Origin: Bradyrhizobium canariense
GTDB lineage: Bacteria; Pseudomonadota; Alphaproteobacteria; Rhizobiales; Xanthobacteraceae
NCBI RefSeq assembly: GCF_900105125.1
Contig: NZ_LT629750.1
Location: 3,410,001-3,474,000, forward strand
Length of the DNA stretch: 64,000 bases
Direction: 5' to 3'
This document shows, piece by piece, positions 1 through 7,475 of the stretch. The stretch's first letter is position 1; every line of letters starts with the position of its first letter. The notes under the pieces were generated by a model, which ran no database searches, was not told the DNA's origin, and saw nothing but the letters and a program-made list of their open reading frames with translations. The position numbers were made by a program, and so were the translations under genes.

Positions 1-326
1 TCCAGAAGAAGTTGAACGAGCGCTGGTTCCCTGTTCGCATAGATGAAGGAAATCAGGATCGCGCCTTCCTTCATCTGGTTGATAACCTCCAGCGCAGGCG
101 GCTGAACCGCGAGCACCACATCGGCGTCAGCGACCAACTCCTTGCGGTCGGCCATGAACGTGACATCCTTGAATGCGGCGTCCGCCAACTTGATGGCGTT
201 TCCCGCGCCCGCCTGCATGTGAAGCTTCGCGCCGAGCTTGACCAGCTTGGGGACGACGGACGGCACCAGAGCCACACGCCGTTCGTGCGGCTGTGTTTCC
301 TTCAAAACGGCGACGTTGACGTACAT
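1..326 (-). CDS. pntA: NAD(P) transhydrogenase subunit alpha, N-terminal part (runs off the window)
   Basis: The first 108 codons of the NAD(H)-binding domain I of proton-translocating transhydrogenase are present. This inner-membrane complex transfers hydride between NADH and NADP+. The start MYVNVAVLKE, the arginine pair in QPHERRVALVPS and the alanine-dehydrogenase/PntA-like stretch GAKLHMQAGAGNAIKLAD identify the family. The gene continues beyond base 1, so its length and the downstream pntAB/pntB cannot be seen. It is the last visible gene of a minus-strand run after two dehydrogenases, which fits a role in balancing the pyridine nucleotides they produce; that link is inference. Confidence 0.9.
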   Translation of the reverse strand, partial: MYVNVAVLKETQPHERRVALVPSVVPKLVKLGAKLHMQAGAGNAIKLADAAFKDVTFMADRKELVADADVVLAVQPPALEVINQMKEGAILISFIYANREPALVQLLL

Positions 327-424
327 GCGGGCTCCAGCTTCTTGCCTTGGGTTCTTTGATGGTCCGCCGAATGCGTCACGACAATCGATAAGGATTCCAG
401 CCGAAACGAACGCCTCATCGCGCC

Positions 425-1806
425 TTACATCGGCGCTTCGGCCGACACGTAGCGAACCAGCTTTTTGTTCACGAACTCCTGGATGCCCATATCGCCGAGC
501 TCGCGCCCGTAACCCGAATTCTTGATGCCACCAAATGGCAGTTCGGCGTCGGACCAGCTGATGTTGTTGATGAACATCATGCCGGTATCAATACGGCTCG
601 CCACCCGTTTGCCCCGTGCCAGGTCCTTGGTGAAGACGGAGCCGCCCAGGCCGAAGTCCGAGTCGTTTGCGAGCGCGATGGCCGCGTCTTCGTCCTTGAC
701 CCGGAAAAACATCGCAACCGGACCGAAGAACTCATCTCTGAAGGCAGGATTTTCGGGTTTGACGTCGGTGAGTATAGTGGGCTGCATGAATGATCCCGGA
801 CGATCGACGCGTTTTCCGCCCATGAGCACTTTCGCCCCGTGCGCAACCGCTACATCGATTTGCTTCAGAAGATCGACCAAGGCAGATTCGGTGGACAAGG
901 GACCCAGTGTCGTCTTTTCGTCCAAGGGATCACCGGCCTTGAGGGCTCCGAGCGCCGCCTGAAACTTTTCCAGGAATTTGTCGGCGAGCTTTTCGACGAC
1001 GATGAAGCGCTTTGCTGCGCAGCACGTCTGTCCGGTGTTGTACATCCGTCCCCAGACAGCCCATTTGATGGTGTGTTCGAGATCGGCGTCTTCGAGGACG
1101 ATGAACGCGTCACTGCCGCCAAGCTCCATCGAGGATGGCTTGAGATTCTGTCCAGCGCGCGCCGCGATACTCCTGCCGGCCGCAACACTGCCCGTCAACG
1201 CAACGCCCTTGACACGCGGATCATCGATGAGGTCGTCCGACTGATCGTGCGAAATCAGCAGATTGGTATACAACCCGATTGGCGCACCCGCGTCTATCCA
1301 AAGCTTTTCGAAAGCGATCGCGCACTGCGGCACGCAGCCTGCGTGCTTCACCAGCAAGACGTTGCCGGCCATCAGATGCGGACCGGCGACCCGCGCGAGT
1401 TGGTAATAGGGAAAATTCCAGGGCTCCACGCCGAAGATCACGCCGATCGGGCTGCTCTCCATATGGCCATCGCCGAGCGTCGGATGGAGCTCGACATTGG
1501 CAAGGAAGCGCTCGGCATTCTTGGCATAGTACGCGAGGATATTCGAACTGAACTCCACTTCTCCCTTGGCTTCCCCAATGCGCTTGCCCATCTCCAGCGT
1601 CATGGTGTGCGCCAGCTCGTCGACCCTCTCATGCATTAAGACGGCGGCCTTGGCGACGACGACCGCCCGCTCGGCATAGGTCTTGAGCTTCCAGGTTTTG
1701 AAGCATTTCTCGGCCGCAGCCAGCTTCTCTTCGAGCTGCTTGTCGGTCAGTTCGTCGAACTTCTTGAGGAGTTTTCCGGTGGCGGGGTTGAGGCTTTGAT
1801 AGGCCA
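425..1806 (-). CDS. NAD(P)-dependent succinate-semialdehyde dehydrogenase family protein
   Basis: A 460-residue aldehyde dehydrogenase, a normal length for the Sad/YneI-like succinate-semialdehyde dehydrogenase branch. Visible motifs are the Rossmann region around GVALTGSVAAGRSIA, the general-base glutamate in MELGGSDAF and the catalytic cysteine in NTGQTCCAAKRF, and the C-terminal ELPFGGIKNSGYGRELG. I chose MAYQSLNPATGK as the start because it matches the conserved N-terminus; an upstream in-frame TTG at 1825 would add six residues. It sits 50 bp downstream of an alcohol dehydrogenase on the same strand, suggesting consecutive alcohol-to-aldehyde-to-acid oxidation. Substrate preference cannot be read from sequence alone. 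Confidence 0.85.
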
Positions 1807-1856
1807 TGATCTGGTTTTCTTTCAATGCTGTTGCGTGGTGGCCGGACGAATATTCG

Positions 1857-2954
1857 CTATGCCTCGATGATCACCTTGAGCGCTTTGGTCTTGGCGGCGC
1901 TTGCGAAGGTTTCATAGGCATCCATGATGTGGTCGAGCTTGAAGCGATGCGTGATCAGGAGCTTGGGGTCGATCTTGCGAGATCGGACCGTCTTGAACAG
2001 CATCGGTATGGTGACTGTGTCGACCAGCCGCGTAGTGATGGAAATATTGCGGTCCCACAGACTTTCCAGATGGAGATCAACCTTCACGCCATGCACTCCG
2101 ATGTTGGCGATGGTACCGCCCGGCGCGATAATCTTCTCGCAGAGCTCAAAAGTAGCTGGAATACCGACCGCCTCGATCGCGGTGTCGACACCGCGTTTGC
2201 CAGTCATCTTCATGATCGTCTCCACAGCATTGCCGTCGGCGCTGTTGATGACGGTCGTAGCCCCGAAGCGCTTGGCTACTTCAAGGCGATTGTCGTCGAG
2301 ATCGATCATGATGATCTCGGCCGGCGAGAAAAACTGGGCTGTGAGTAGCGCGGCCATCCCAACCGGCCCTGCGCCAACAATAGCCACGATGCTTCCTGGT
2401 TCGACTTTTCCGTTCAATACGCCGCACTCGAAACCGGTCGGCAGAATATCGCTGAGCATCACCAACGCCTCTTCGTCGGCCCCGTCGGGAATGGGGTAAA
2501 GGCTTGTGTCTGCAAAAGGCGTTCGAACAAACTCAGCCTGCGTGCCGTCGATGGTGTTTCCAAGAATCCAGCCGCCAGTTGTGCAATGGGAGTACATCTG
2601 CTTGCGGCAATAGTCGCATTTGCCACAGGCGCTGACGCATGAGATCAGCACTCGGTCTCCCGGTTTGAATGCTGTCACGGCCGGCCCGACCTTCTCAACG
2701 ACTCCGACGCCCTCATGGCCGAGAATACGTCCCGGCTGGCACGTTGGGAGATCACCCTTGAGGATGTGAAGGTCGGTGCCGCAAATTGTCGTTTTCGTGA
2801 TCTTGACGATCGCGTCCGTCGGCGCGGTGATATCCGGCTTGGGGTGATCTTCCAGAGCTTTCTTGCCTGGACCTCGATAGACGAGAGCCTTCATCGTTTC
2901 CGTGACAGCTACTGGGGTGCGATCTTTCGTCTTTACGATCGTCGTTTCGGTCAT
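1857..2954 (-). CDS. Zinc-dependent alcohol dehydrogenase (MDR family)
   Basis: A 365-residue medium-chain dehydrogenase/reductase. The catalytic zinc site is seen in TICGTDLHIL and GRILGHEGVGVVEKVG, the structural zinc cysteines in SACGKCDYCRKQMYSHC, and the NAD(P)-binding glycines in VAIVGAGPVGMAAL. It should oxidise a primary or secondary alcohol in the cytoplasm with NAD(P)+. The start at MTETTIV has a weak GAAGG upstream; MKALVY, twenty codons in, is an alternative that would match shorter homologues. It leads the run adh, aldehyde dehydrogenase, pntA. A 249-bp gap separates it from the upstream minus-strand gene, and I see no clear operator there. Confidence 0.85.
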   Translation of the reverse strand: MTETTIVKTKDRTPVAVTETMKALVYRGPGKKALEDHPKPDITAPTDAIVKITKTTICGTDLHILKGDLPTCQPGRILGHEGVGVVEKVGPAVTAFKPGDRVLISCVSACGKCDYCRKQMYSHCTTGGWILGNTIDGTQAEFVRTPFADTSLYPIPDGADEEALVMLSDILPTGFECGVLNGKVEPGSIVAIVGAGPVGMAALLTAQFFSPAEIIMIDLDDNRLEVAKRFGATTVINSADGNAVETIMKMTGKRGVDTAIEAVGIPATFELCEKIIAPGGTIANIGVHGVKVDLHLESLWDRNISITTRLVDTVTIPMLFKTVRSRKIDPKLLITHRFKLDHIMDAYETFASAAKTKALKVIIEA

Positions 2955-3020
2955 GGCCTATAAACCTTCAGCTTAACGATTGGCTCAAGCGTTCATGACT
3001 AGCGATCTCGGTGGGATTTG

Positions 3021-3040
3021 GCAGGTTCGGAAACTACTCA
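3021..3040 (+). repeat. Solo end of the 3.8/7.0-kb repeat
   Basis: Nineteen of these bases match the left part of the repeat copy at 3778 with one mismatch (core TCGGAAACTACTCA). Nothing else of the repeat is recognisable here. It lies in the 249-bp gap upstream of the alcohol dehydrogenase. Confidence 0.4.
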
Positions 3041-3203
3041 GGGGGGCGTGAGGTTGAGTGAGACTTCGATCGATAAGCGCACTCTTCGCCTTCATCAGGC
3101 TGTACCGCTGCACTCGCTCTTACGCGGCACGTCGTTTCTGTCACGATTACGTGAATTTCCTAAGCACTCGCAAATGGCACACGGCGTAACAGAGCAGTGA
3201 TGG

Positions 3204-3704
3204 TCACTGAACGGAATTCACTGGCGGGTGCGGGGGTATAGCGCCGCCTACGGAGCTCGCGATCGAACGATCCGCCGTCGGCGGAAGTTCGTGATTTGCG
3301 ACGATGAATTGGGAGCCCAACACAAAGGACATGAGTATGACGTAGATCCACCAGGGCCGAGAACTCATCATCGCACCTAGATTGTGCGGCGCCTGGCTTG
3401 ACGCGGCATTGTCGGCAAGCGGATGCGGAAGCAGAGCGATCAAGCGCGTCGCAATCGCCCGCGCATCGGGATGCGTCCAGGCCCTAGCCGGAAGCGCTTC
3501 AATGAGCGAGGCCAATCGCTCGATCGCGGTCTTTCCTGGTAATCGAGCCAGTTTGGCAGCTTCTTGCCACGGATCCAGGTCGGACTGAGCCAATCCCGAA
3601 AGCACGCTCACCTGCATGCCGTTGACGTCCTCGCCGATCGAGGCAAAGAGAAAGTTTTCAAACTCGGGTGCAAGCATGGAACCTGGTATAGCGCACGTCA
3701 TCAT
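3204..3704 (-). CDS. Hypothetical protein with one C-terminal membrane segment
   Basis: About 166 residues from MMTCAIPGS. I do not recognise the family. The first two thirds are soluble and leucine/alanine rich. A single hydrophobic segment (PWWIYVILMSFVLGSQFIVA) lies near residues 118-140, followed by a short proline-rich tail, so a bitopic inner-membrane protein is likely. The start is uncertain: two adjacent ATGs (3704, 3701) follow a GGAG by about 13 bases, and an upstream TTG/GTG extension reads as low-complexity arginine-rich sequence. The gene stands alone, upstream of the ubiD cassette on the opposite strand. Confidence 0.55.
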   Translation of the reverse strand: MMTCAIPGSMLAPEFENFLFASIGEDVNGMQVSVLSGLAQSDLDPWQEAAKLARLPGKTAIERLASLIEALPARAWTHPDARAIATRLIALLPHPLADNAASSQAPHNLGAMMSSRPWWIYVILMSFVLGSQFIVANHELPPTADRSIASSVGGAIPPHPPVNSVQ

Positions 3705-3777
3705 GGCCACGAGAATTCTCCGTTCCGAAAGCACCGATCGATGTTTCCCAGCCGGCCGAAGTCGCATCCTACCGAAA

Positions 3778-3973
3778 GACCGGCAGGCACGTCAGGATCG
3801 GAAACTACTCAAACGCCTCCGCATTCGTGACGGCACGGGCGCCACACCGAGCGCCGATTTTTCCGCTCTCGTTCCATCATTTCAGGAGAGCCTTCGGCAG
3901 AACCTGCTGTCGCCTAGGTATTTTCCGAACCTGTCGAGATCGCGATCCATAGGTAGCCTGCATTGCAACGCGC
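3778..3973 (+). repeat. Direct repeat copy 1 flanking the ubiD/ubiX cassette
   Basis: This segment can be aligned along its whole length with 6976-7169. Shared blocks include GACCG at the left edge, TCGGAAA then TACTCA or TACCTA then AACGC, an inner TTCGGCAG, CCTAGGTA then TTTCCGAACCT then TCGAG, and TAGCCTG near the right edge. The two TCGGAAA/TTTCCGA blocks inside each copy are themselves inverted. The copies are clearly diverged, so this is an old duplication or two members of a dispersed family. It forms the upstream region of the UbiD-like gene. Confidence 0.6.
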
Positions 3974-4021
3974 TTAGCCTCGACAATATAACCGGTTTAC
4001 CAGAACAGGAGCGCTTCCGAG

Positions 4022-5686
4022 ATGGATGATTCACGGACTCAGGCGATCAAGCCTCCGAGCCTTGATCTACAAGCCCATATCGCCGAATTGGAAGCACAGG
4101 GTCTGCTTGTGCATATCGATCACCCGGTCAACAAAGACACCGAGCTGCATCCGCTGGTTCGCTGCCAGTTTTTGGGGGGCATTCCTGAGGACGAGCGCCG
4201 GGCCTTCCTCTTCACCAACGTCGTTGATTCCGACGGGCGTCGTTACGACATCCCAGTTGTGGTTGGAGCGTACGCCGCGTCGCCAAGGATTTATGCAATA
4301 GGAATGGGGCGCTCCATCGCTGAAATCGGCAAAGACTGGTTGAACGCCATTGCCAACCCGATCGCTCCCATCATCGTGAGTTCTCCATCCTGTCAGGAAG
4401 TCGTCATCAAAGGTGGTGATCTCCGGTTGCCCGGCGGTGGGCTGGCAAGCCTACCGGTGCCGATCTCCACGCCCGGCTTTGACGCGGCGCCCTATCTTAC
4501 CGCCACGCTGTGCATCACAACCGATCCGGATAATGGTATCCGCAACATTGGCACCTATCGTGCGGCTTTGAAAAAGACGGACCGTCTCGGCGTACGCATG
4601 TCGTCACGGATCGGCGGCGCCGGCGGGTACCTGCACTGGTGCAAATACCGGGATCGAGGTGAGAGGATGCCTTGCGCCATTGTCATCGGTGCTGCGCCGG
4701 TGATCGCCTACACCGGTGCAGAGAAACTCGCCATCGACCAGGACGAAATGTCGGTGGCGGGTGCCCTTGCCGGCGTCGCAATCCGCACAGCAAAAGCCGT
4801 CACGGTCGATCTCGAAATACCAGCAGATGCGGAAATCGTGGTCGAAGGTCTTATCGACACTGACTTGCTCGAGCCCGAGGGTCCTTTTGGCGAGAGCAAT
4901 GGCTATGTCGCGCTTGAAGACTTCAATATGTCCATGGAGGTAACGGCGATTACGCACAAGCGTTCTCCCGTCTTCGTCTCCATCATCAGCCAGGTGACCC
5001 CGAGCGAGTCCAGCGTCATCAAGAAGGTGGCTCTGGAACCACTATTCCTGAACCATCTGCGCGACCATCTATCGCTCAAAAGCGTCCTCCGGGTGGTCAT
5101 GCACGAGCCGTTGAGCAATCTCCGGCCGATCATCTTCATCCAATTCGCCAACGGCGCACCACGGACCGAAGTCTGGCGGGGCTTGCAGGGGGCCTCTGCC
5201 CGCCAGGCCGATTGCGGCAAGCTCGTCATCGCAGTTAGCGAGGATATCGATCCTGACAATACCGACGCGGTGATGTGGTCGCTCGCCTACCGGTCGAACC
5301 CGATCGAAGACGTGCATGTCGAGCCTTACCGCTCGACCGGCCACGCCCCGAAGTCTGGACCAGGGGAGCTGGACTCGACCTTGCTTATTGATGCGACGCT
5401 CAAATATCCGATGGCGCCGCTAGCATTGCCAGGCCGAGCGTTCATGGAGCGGGCACAGGCACTTTGGAAGGAGCTCGGCTTGCCGGCTCTAAATGTTAAG
5501 TCGCCTTGGCACGGCTATTCGCTTGGCGATTGGACCGACGCCTGGGAGAAATTTGCGCGTAATGCTGTTGAAGGCGCCTGGGCAAAAAACGGGGATGATA
5601 CCTGGACACGGCGGCGCGGCGGCCTCAAGCCGGAGACACCCGTTCGTACGGTCGAAACGCCCGCGAAGCTTGGCGCGGCTCCATGA
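4022..5686 (+). CDS. UbiD-family prenylated-FMN (de)carboxylase
   Basis: A 554-residue member of the UbiD family, which decarboxylates aromatic or alpha,beta-unsaturated acids using prenylated FMN. The cofactor-binding region NIGTYRAALKKTDRLGVRM carries the conserved arginine, and EPEGPFGESNGYVAL carries the acidic catalytic pair. Length fits the broad UbiD family (about 450-600). The last bases overlap the next gene by four (ATGA), and a UbiX-type prenyltransferase is encoded 560 bp downstream in the opposite direction. The substrate is unknown; hydroxybenzoate- or gallate-type acids are plausible from family knowledge only. The cassette lies between direct repeats, consistent with acquisition. 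Confidence 0.85.
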   Translation: MDDSRTQAIKPPSLDLQAHIAELEAQGLLVHIDHPVNKDTELHPLVRCQFLGGIPEDERRAFLFTNVVDSDGRRYDIPVVVGAYAASPRIYAIGMGRSIAEIGKDWLNAIANPIAPIIVSSPSCQEVVIKGGDLRLPGGGLASLPVPISTPGFDAAPYLTATLCITTDPDNGIRNIGTYRAALKKTDRLGVRMSSRIGGAGGYLHWCKYRDRGERMPCAIVIGAAPVIAYTGAEKLAIDQDEMSVAGALAGVAIRTAKAVTVDLEIPADAEIVVEGLIDTDLLEPEGPFGESNGYVALEDFNMSMEVTAITHKRSPVFVSIISQVTPSESSVIKKVALEPLFLNHLRDHLSLKSVLRVVMHEPLSNLRPIIFIQFANGAPRTEVWRGLQGASARQADCGKLVIAVSEDIDPDNTDAVMWSLAYRSNPIEDVHVEPYRSTGHAPKSGPGELDSTLLIDATLKYPMAPLALPGRAFMERAQALWKELGLPALNVKSPWHGYSLGDWTDAWEKFARNAVEGAWAKNGDDTWTRRRGGLKPETPVRTVETPAKLGAAP

Positions 5687-6195
5687 TCTCCGAAGGTGAA
5701 CGGGAGGGTGCCTTCTGGGCGTCCTCCCTCCGGCTCTATAAGGTTTTCGGGGTGCAACAGGTCCTGTTGCGGCTACAAGATGAAGAGGGTGCCGATATCG
5801 CAACGATACTGTACATCCTTTGGCGTGTTACGTGCGGCTTTCGATTGGACAGGGCTGAGCTAATACGTCTCATCGAGCTTATCCATGCGTGGCGCGATCA
5901 GGTAGTGTGGCCGCTACGAACGGTGCAGCGCGCGATAAAGGCAATGAACGAGGACTTCCCAGGGGCCGCGGCGTTGCGCGAGCGTGTAAAGGGCGTGGAA
6001 CTGGAAGCCGAGTACCTGCTTCATACAGCCATGGAGGCCCACTCGGTTGACGCTCAGGGCAAGCCTGAGCCTTCCGCTGCCTGCGCCGCTGGCGCAGGAT
6101 TGTTGGCCTACAGCGCCCTGATCGGATTTAAACTGCGCGACGCGGAATGTTCATTGCTGGTGAGGTCGCTGGATGCTGGCCGTACAAGATCATAA
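5683..6195 (+). CDS. TIGR02444-like (DUF2390) family protein
   Basis: A 170-residue all-helical cytoplasmic protein. The N-terminal FWASSLRLYKVFGVQQVLLRLQD followed by a leucine/tryptophan helix (ATILYILWRVTCGF) and WRDQVVWPLRTVQRAIK resembles the TIGR02444/DUF2390 family. Its biochemical function is unknown to me. The start codon overlaps the ubiD-like stop (ATGA), so the two are translationally coupled. That coupling makes an accessory role for the decarboxylase possible. Family assignment is by eye and moderately sure. Confidence 0.55.
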   Translation: MISEGEREGAFWASSLRLYKVFGVQQVLLRLQDEEGADIATILYILWRVTCGFRLDRAELIRLIELIHAWRDQVVWPLRTVQRAIKAMNEDFPGAAALRERVKGVELEAEYLLHTAMEAHSVDAQGKPEPSAACAAGAGLLAYSALIGFKLRDAECSLLVRSLDAGRTRS

Positions 6196-6240
6196 CGGCG
6201 GACGGCTGACTAGTTTCAGTTGCAACATTGGTCACGGTGA

Positions 6241-6795
6241 TCACCGCGACCAGCGCCTGACTGTGCCCGCGTCGATATCGAACAAGTCGAGCACTCGGCC
6301 AACCGTATGATCGACCATCTCCGCCAGATCGGCGGGGCGGGCGTAGAAGGCGGGCACCGGTGGCGCGATGATCGCGCCCATTTCCGCGAGCTGGGTCAGG
6401 GTTCGCAGATGACCGAGATGAAGCGGCGTTTCCCGCACCATGAGAACCAGGCGGCGGCGCTCCTTTAGAGTTACGTCCGCGGCTCGTGTCAGCAAGCTTG
6501 AGGTGACGCCGCTGGCGATCTCGGACATGCTGCGGACCGAACATGGAGCGACGATCATACCGCGTGTGCGGAAAGAACCGGACGCGATACTGGCAGCAAT
6601 GTCACGGGCCGCATGCACATGCGTGGCCAGCGCTTTAATGTCTGCGATCTTGAAGTCGGTCTCGTTCGCGATGGTGATCTCGGCCGACCTCGACATCACG
6701 AGGTGGGTCGTGATGCCGAGTGCACCGAGAATCTCCAGGAGCCGCTTGCCCAATACTGCGCCGGACGCGCCGGTCATGCCGATGAGGAGCGGCAT
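6241..6795 (-). CDS. ubiX: UbiX-family flavin prenyltransferase
   Basis: About 184 residues from MPLLIGMTGASGA. UbiX makes the prenylated FMN cofactor used by UbiD enzymes from reduced FMN and dimethylallyl monophosphate. The signature features are the N-terminal GMTGASGAVLGKRLLE flavin loop, the MIVAPCSVRSMSEIASG segment, the ERRRLVLMVRETPLHLGHL block and the C-terminal hydrophobic PPVPAFYARP. An upstream start (MSVCC or MAPRM, to 6837) is possible but adds non-conserved residues. It is convergent with the ubiD-like and TIGR02444-like genes, which it presumably serves. Confidence 0.88.
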   Translation of the reverse strand: MPLLIGMTGASGAVLGKRLLEILGALGITTHLVMSRSAEITIANETDFKIADIKALATHVHAARDIAASIASGSFRTRGMIVAPCSVRSMSEIASGVTSSLLTRAADVTLKERRRLVLMVRETPLHLGHLRTLTQLAEMGAIIAPPVPAFYARPADLAEMVDHTVGRVLDLFDIDAGTVRRWSR

Positions 6796-6975
6796 CGGGC
6801 TATGGCTCACGCAGCATACCGACATGCGCGGCGCCATCGGCGTCCGCCGCCCGCTTCCATTATCACAACTGGACCCGAAACCGCCCTTGGTGAGACCGAC
6901 GTTCGCATGATCACCTGGATTGTCTCCCGTTCCGACCGAACAACACTGAGCATCTCAATCTAGGCAATATAGGAC

Positions 6976-7169
6976 GACCGTCGGGCTCGCCAGCATCGGA
7001 AAATACCTAAACGCAGTCCTCGCCTGTCGCTGCCTATTGCGACAGCACCGGCACCGAATCGTTCTTTTTCCCGAAAACTGTTTCGGCAGCACCATAATGG
7101 AGTCCCTAGGTAATTTCCGAACCTATCGAGGCCGCCTCATCAATGTGTAGCCTGAATCGCAGCGCGTCG
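6976..7169 (+). repeat. Direct repeat copy 2 flanking the ubiD/ubiX cassette
   Basis: Second copy of the sequence described at 3778-3973, in the same orientation. It fills most of the gap between ubiX and the slipin remnant. The outermost TCGGAAAATACCTA and TAGGTAATTTCCGA are near-perfect inverted repeats about 100 bp apart, giving the copy a MITE-like shape. No gene is seen in 6838-7269. Confidence 0.6.
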
Positions 7170-7269
7170 TTTGTCGAGCCACTCCGGCTGACCATCGGCA
7201 CCAGGCGCAAACGCTTCGCGGAGACTTTGATCCGGCTCTCTATCGATTATTCTGAAAAGGCGCAGCGTC

Positions 7270-7475
7270 ATGTTGTTTTCGGATTCGTACCTTCTGTATC
7301 TCACACCGGCTCTGCTGCTCGCCGCCTTCATCTTGATCGGAGCGAGCGTGAGGATTCTGCGTGAATACGAGCGAGCTGTCGTCTTCACAAACGACGGCCA
7401 AAAATGCGGCTGCAAACTCGACAGAATTCAACAAGGCGAATGCGTGGCCGCTTTGTACGGACTAGGTGTCCCCAA
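7270..7475 (+). pseudogene. Slipin/stomatin-like gene, 5' stub only
   Basis: The first 38 codons encode an N-terminal membrane anchor (YLLYLTPALLLAAFILIGA) and then SVRILREYERAVVFT, which is diagnostic for the start of bacterial slipin/SPFH proteins. Intact proteins continue with a long SPFH domain of over 200 residues. Here the similarity stops after VVFT near base 7384, and the remaining frame runs into the 3' end of the convergent squalene-hopene cyclase gene. This is a truncated remnant, not a functional slipin. Confidence 0.6.

Noticed and set aside
3778..7169. CRISPR-like array from repeated TCGGAAA blocks
   Set aside because: Only two or three copies, kilobases apart, with no regular spacing or cas genes.
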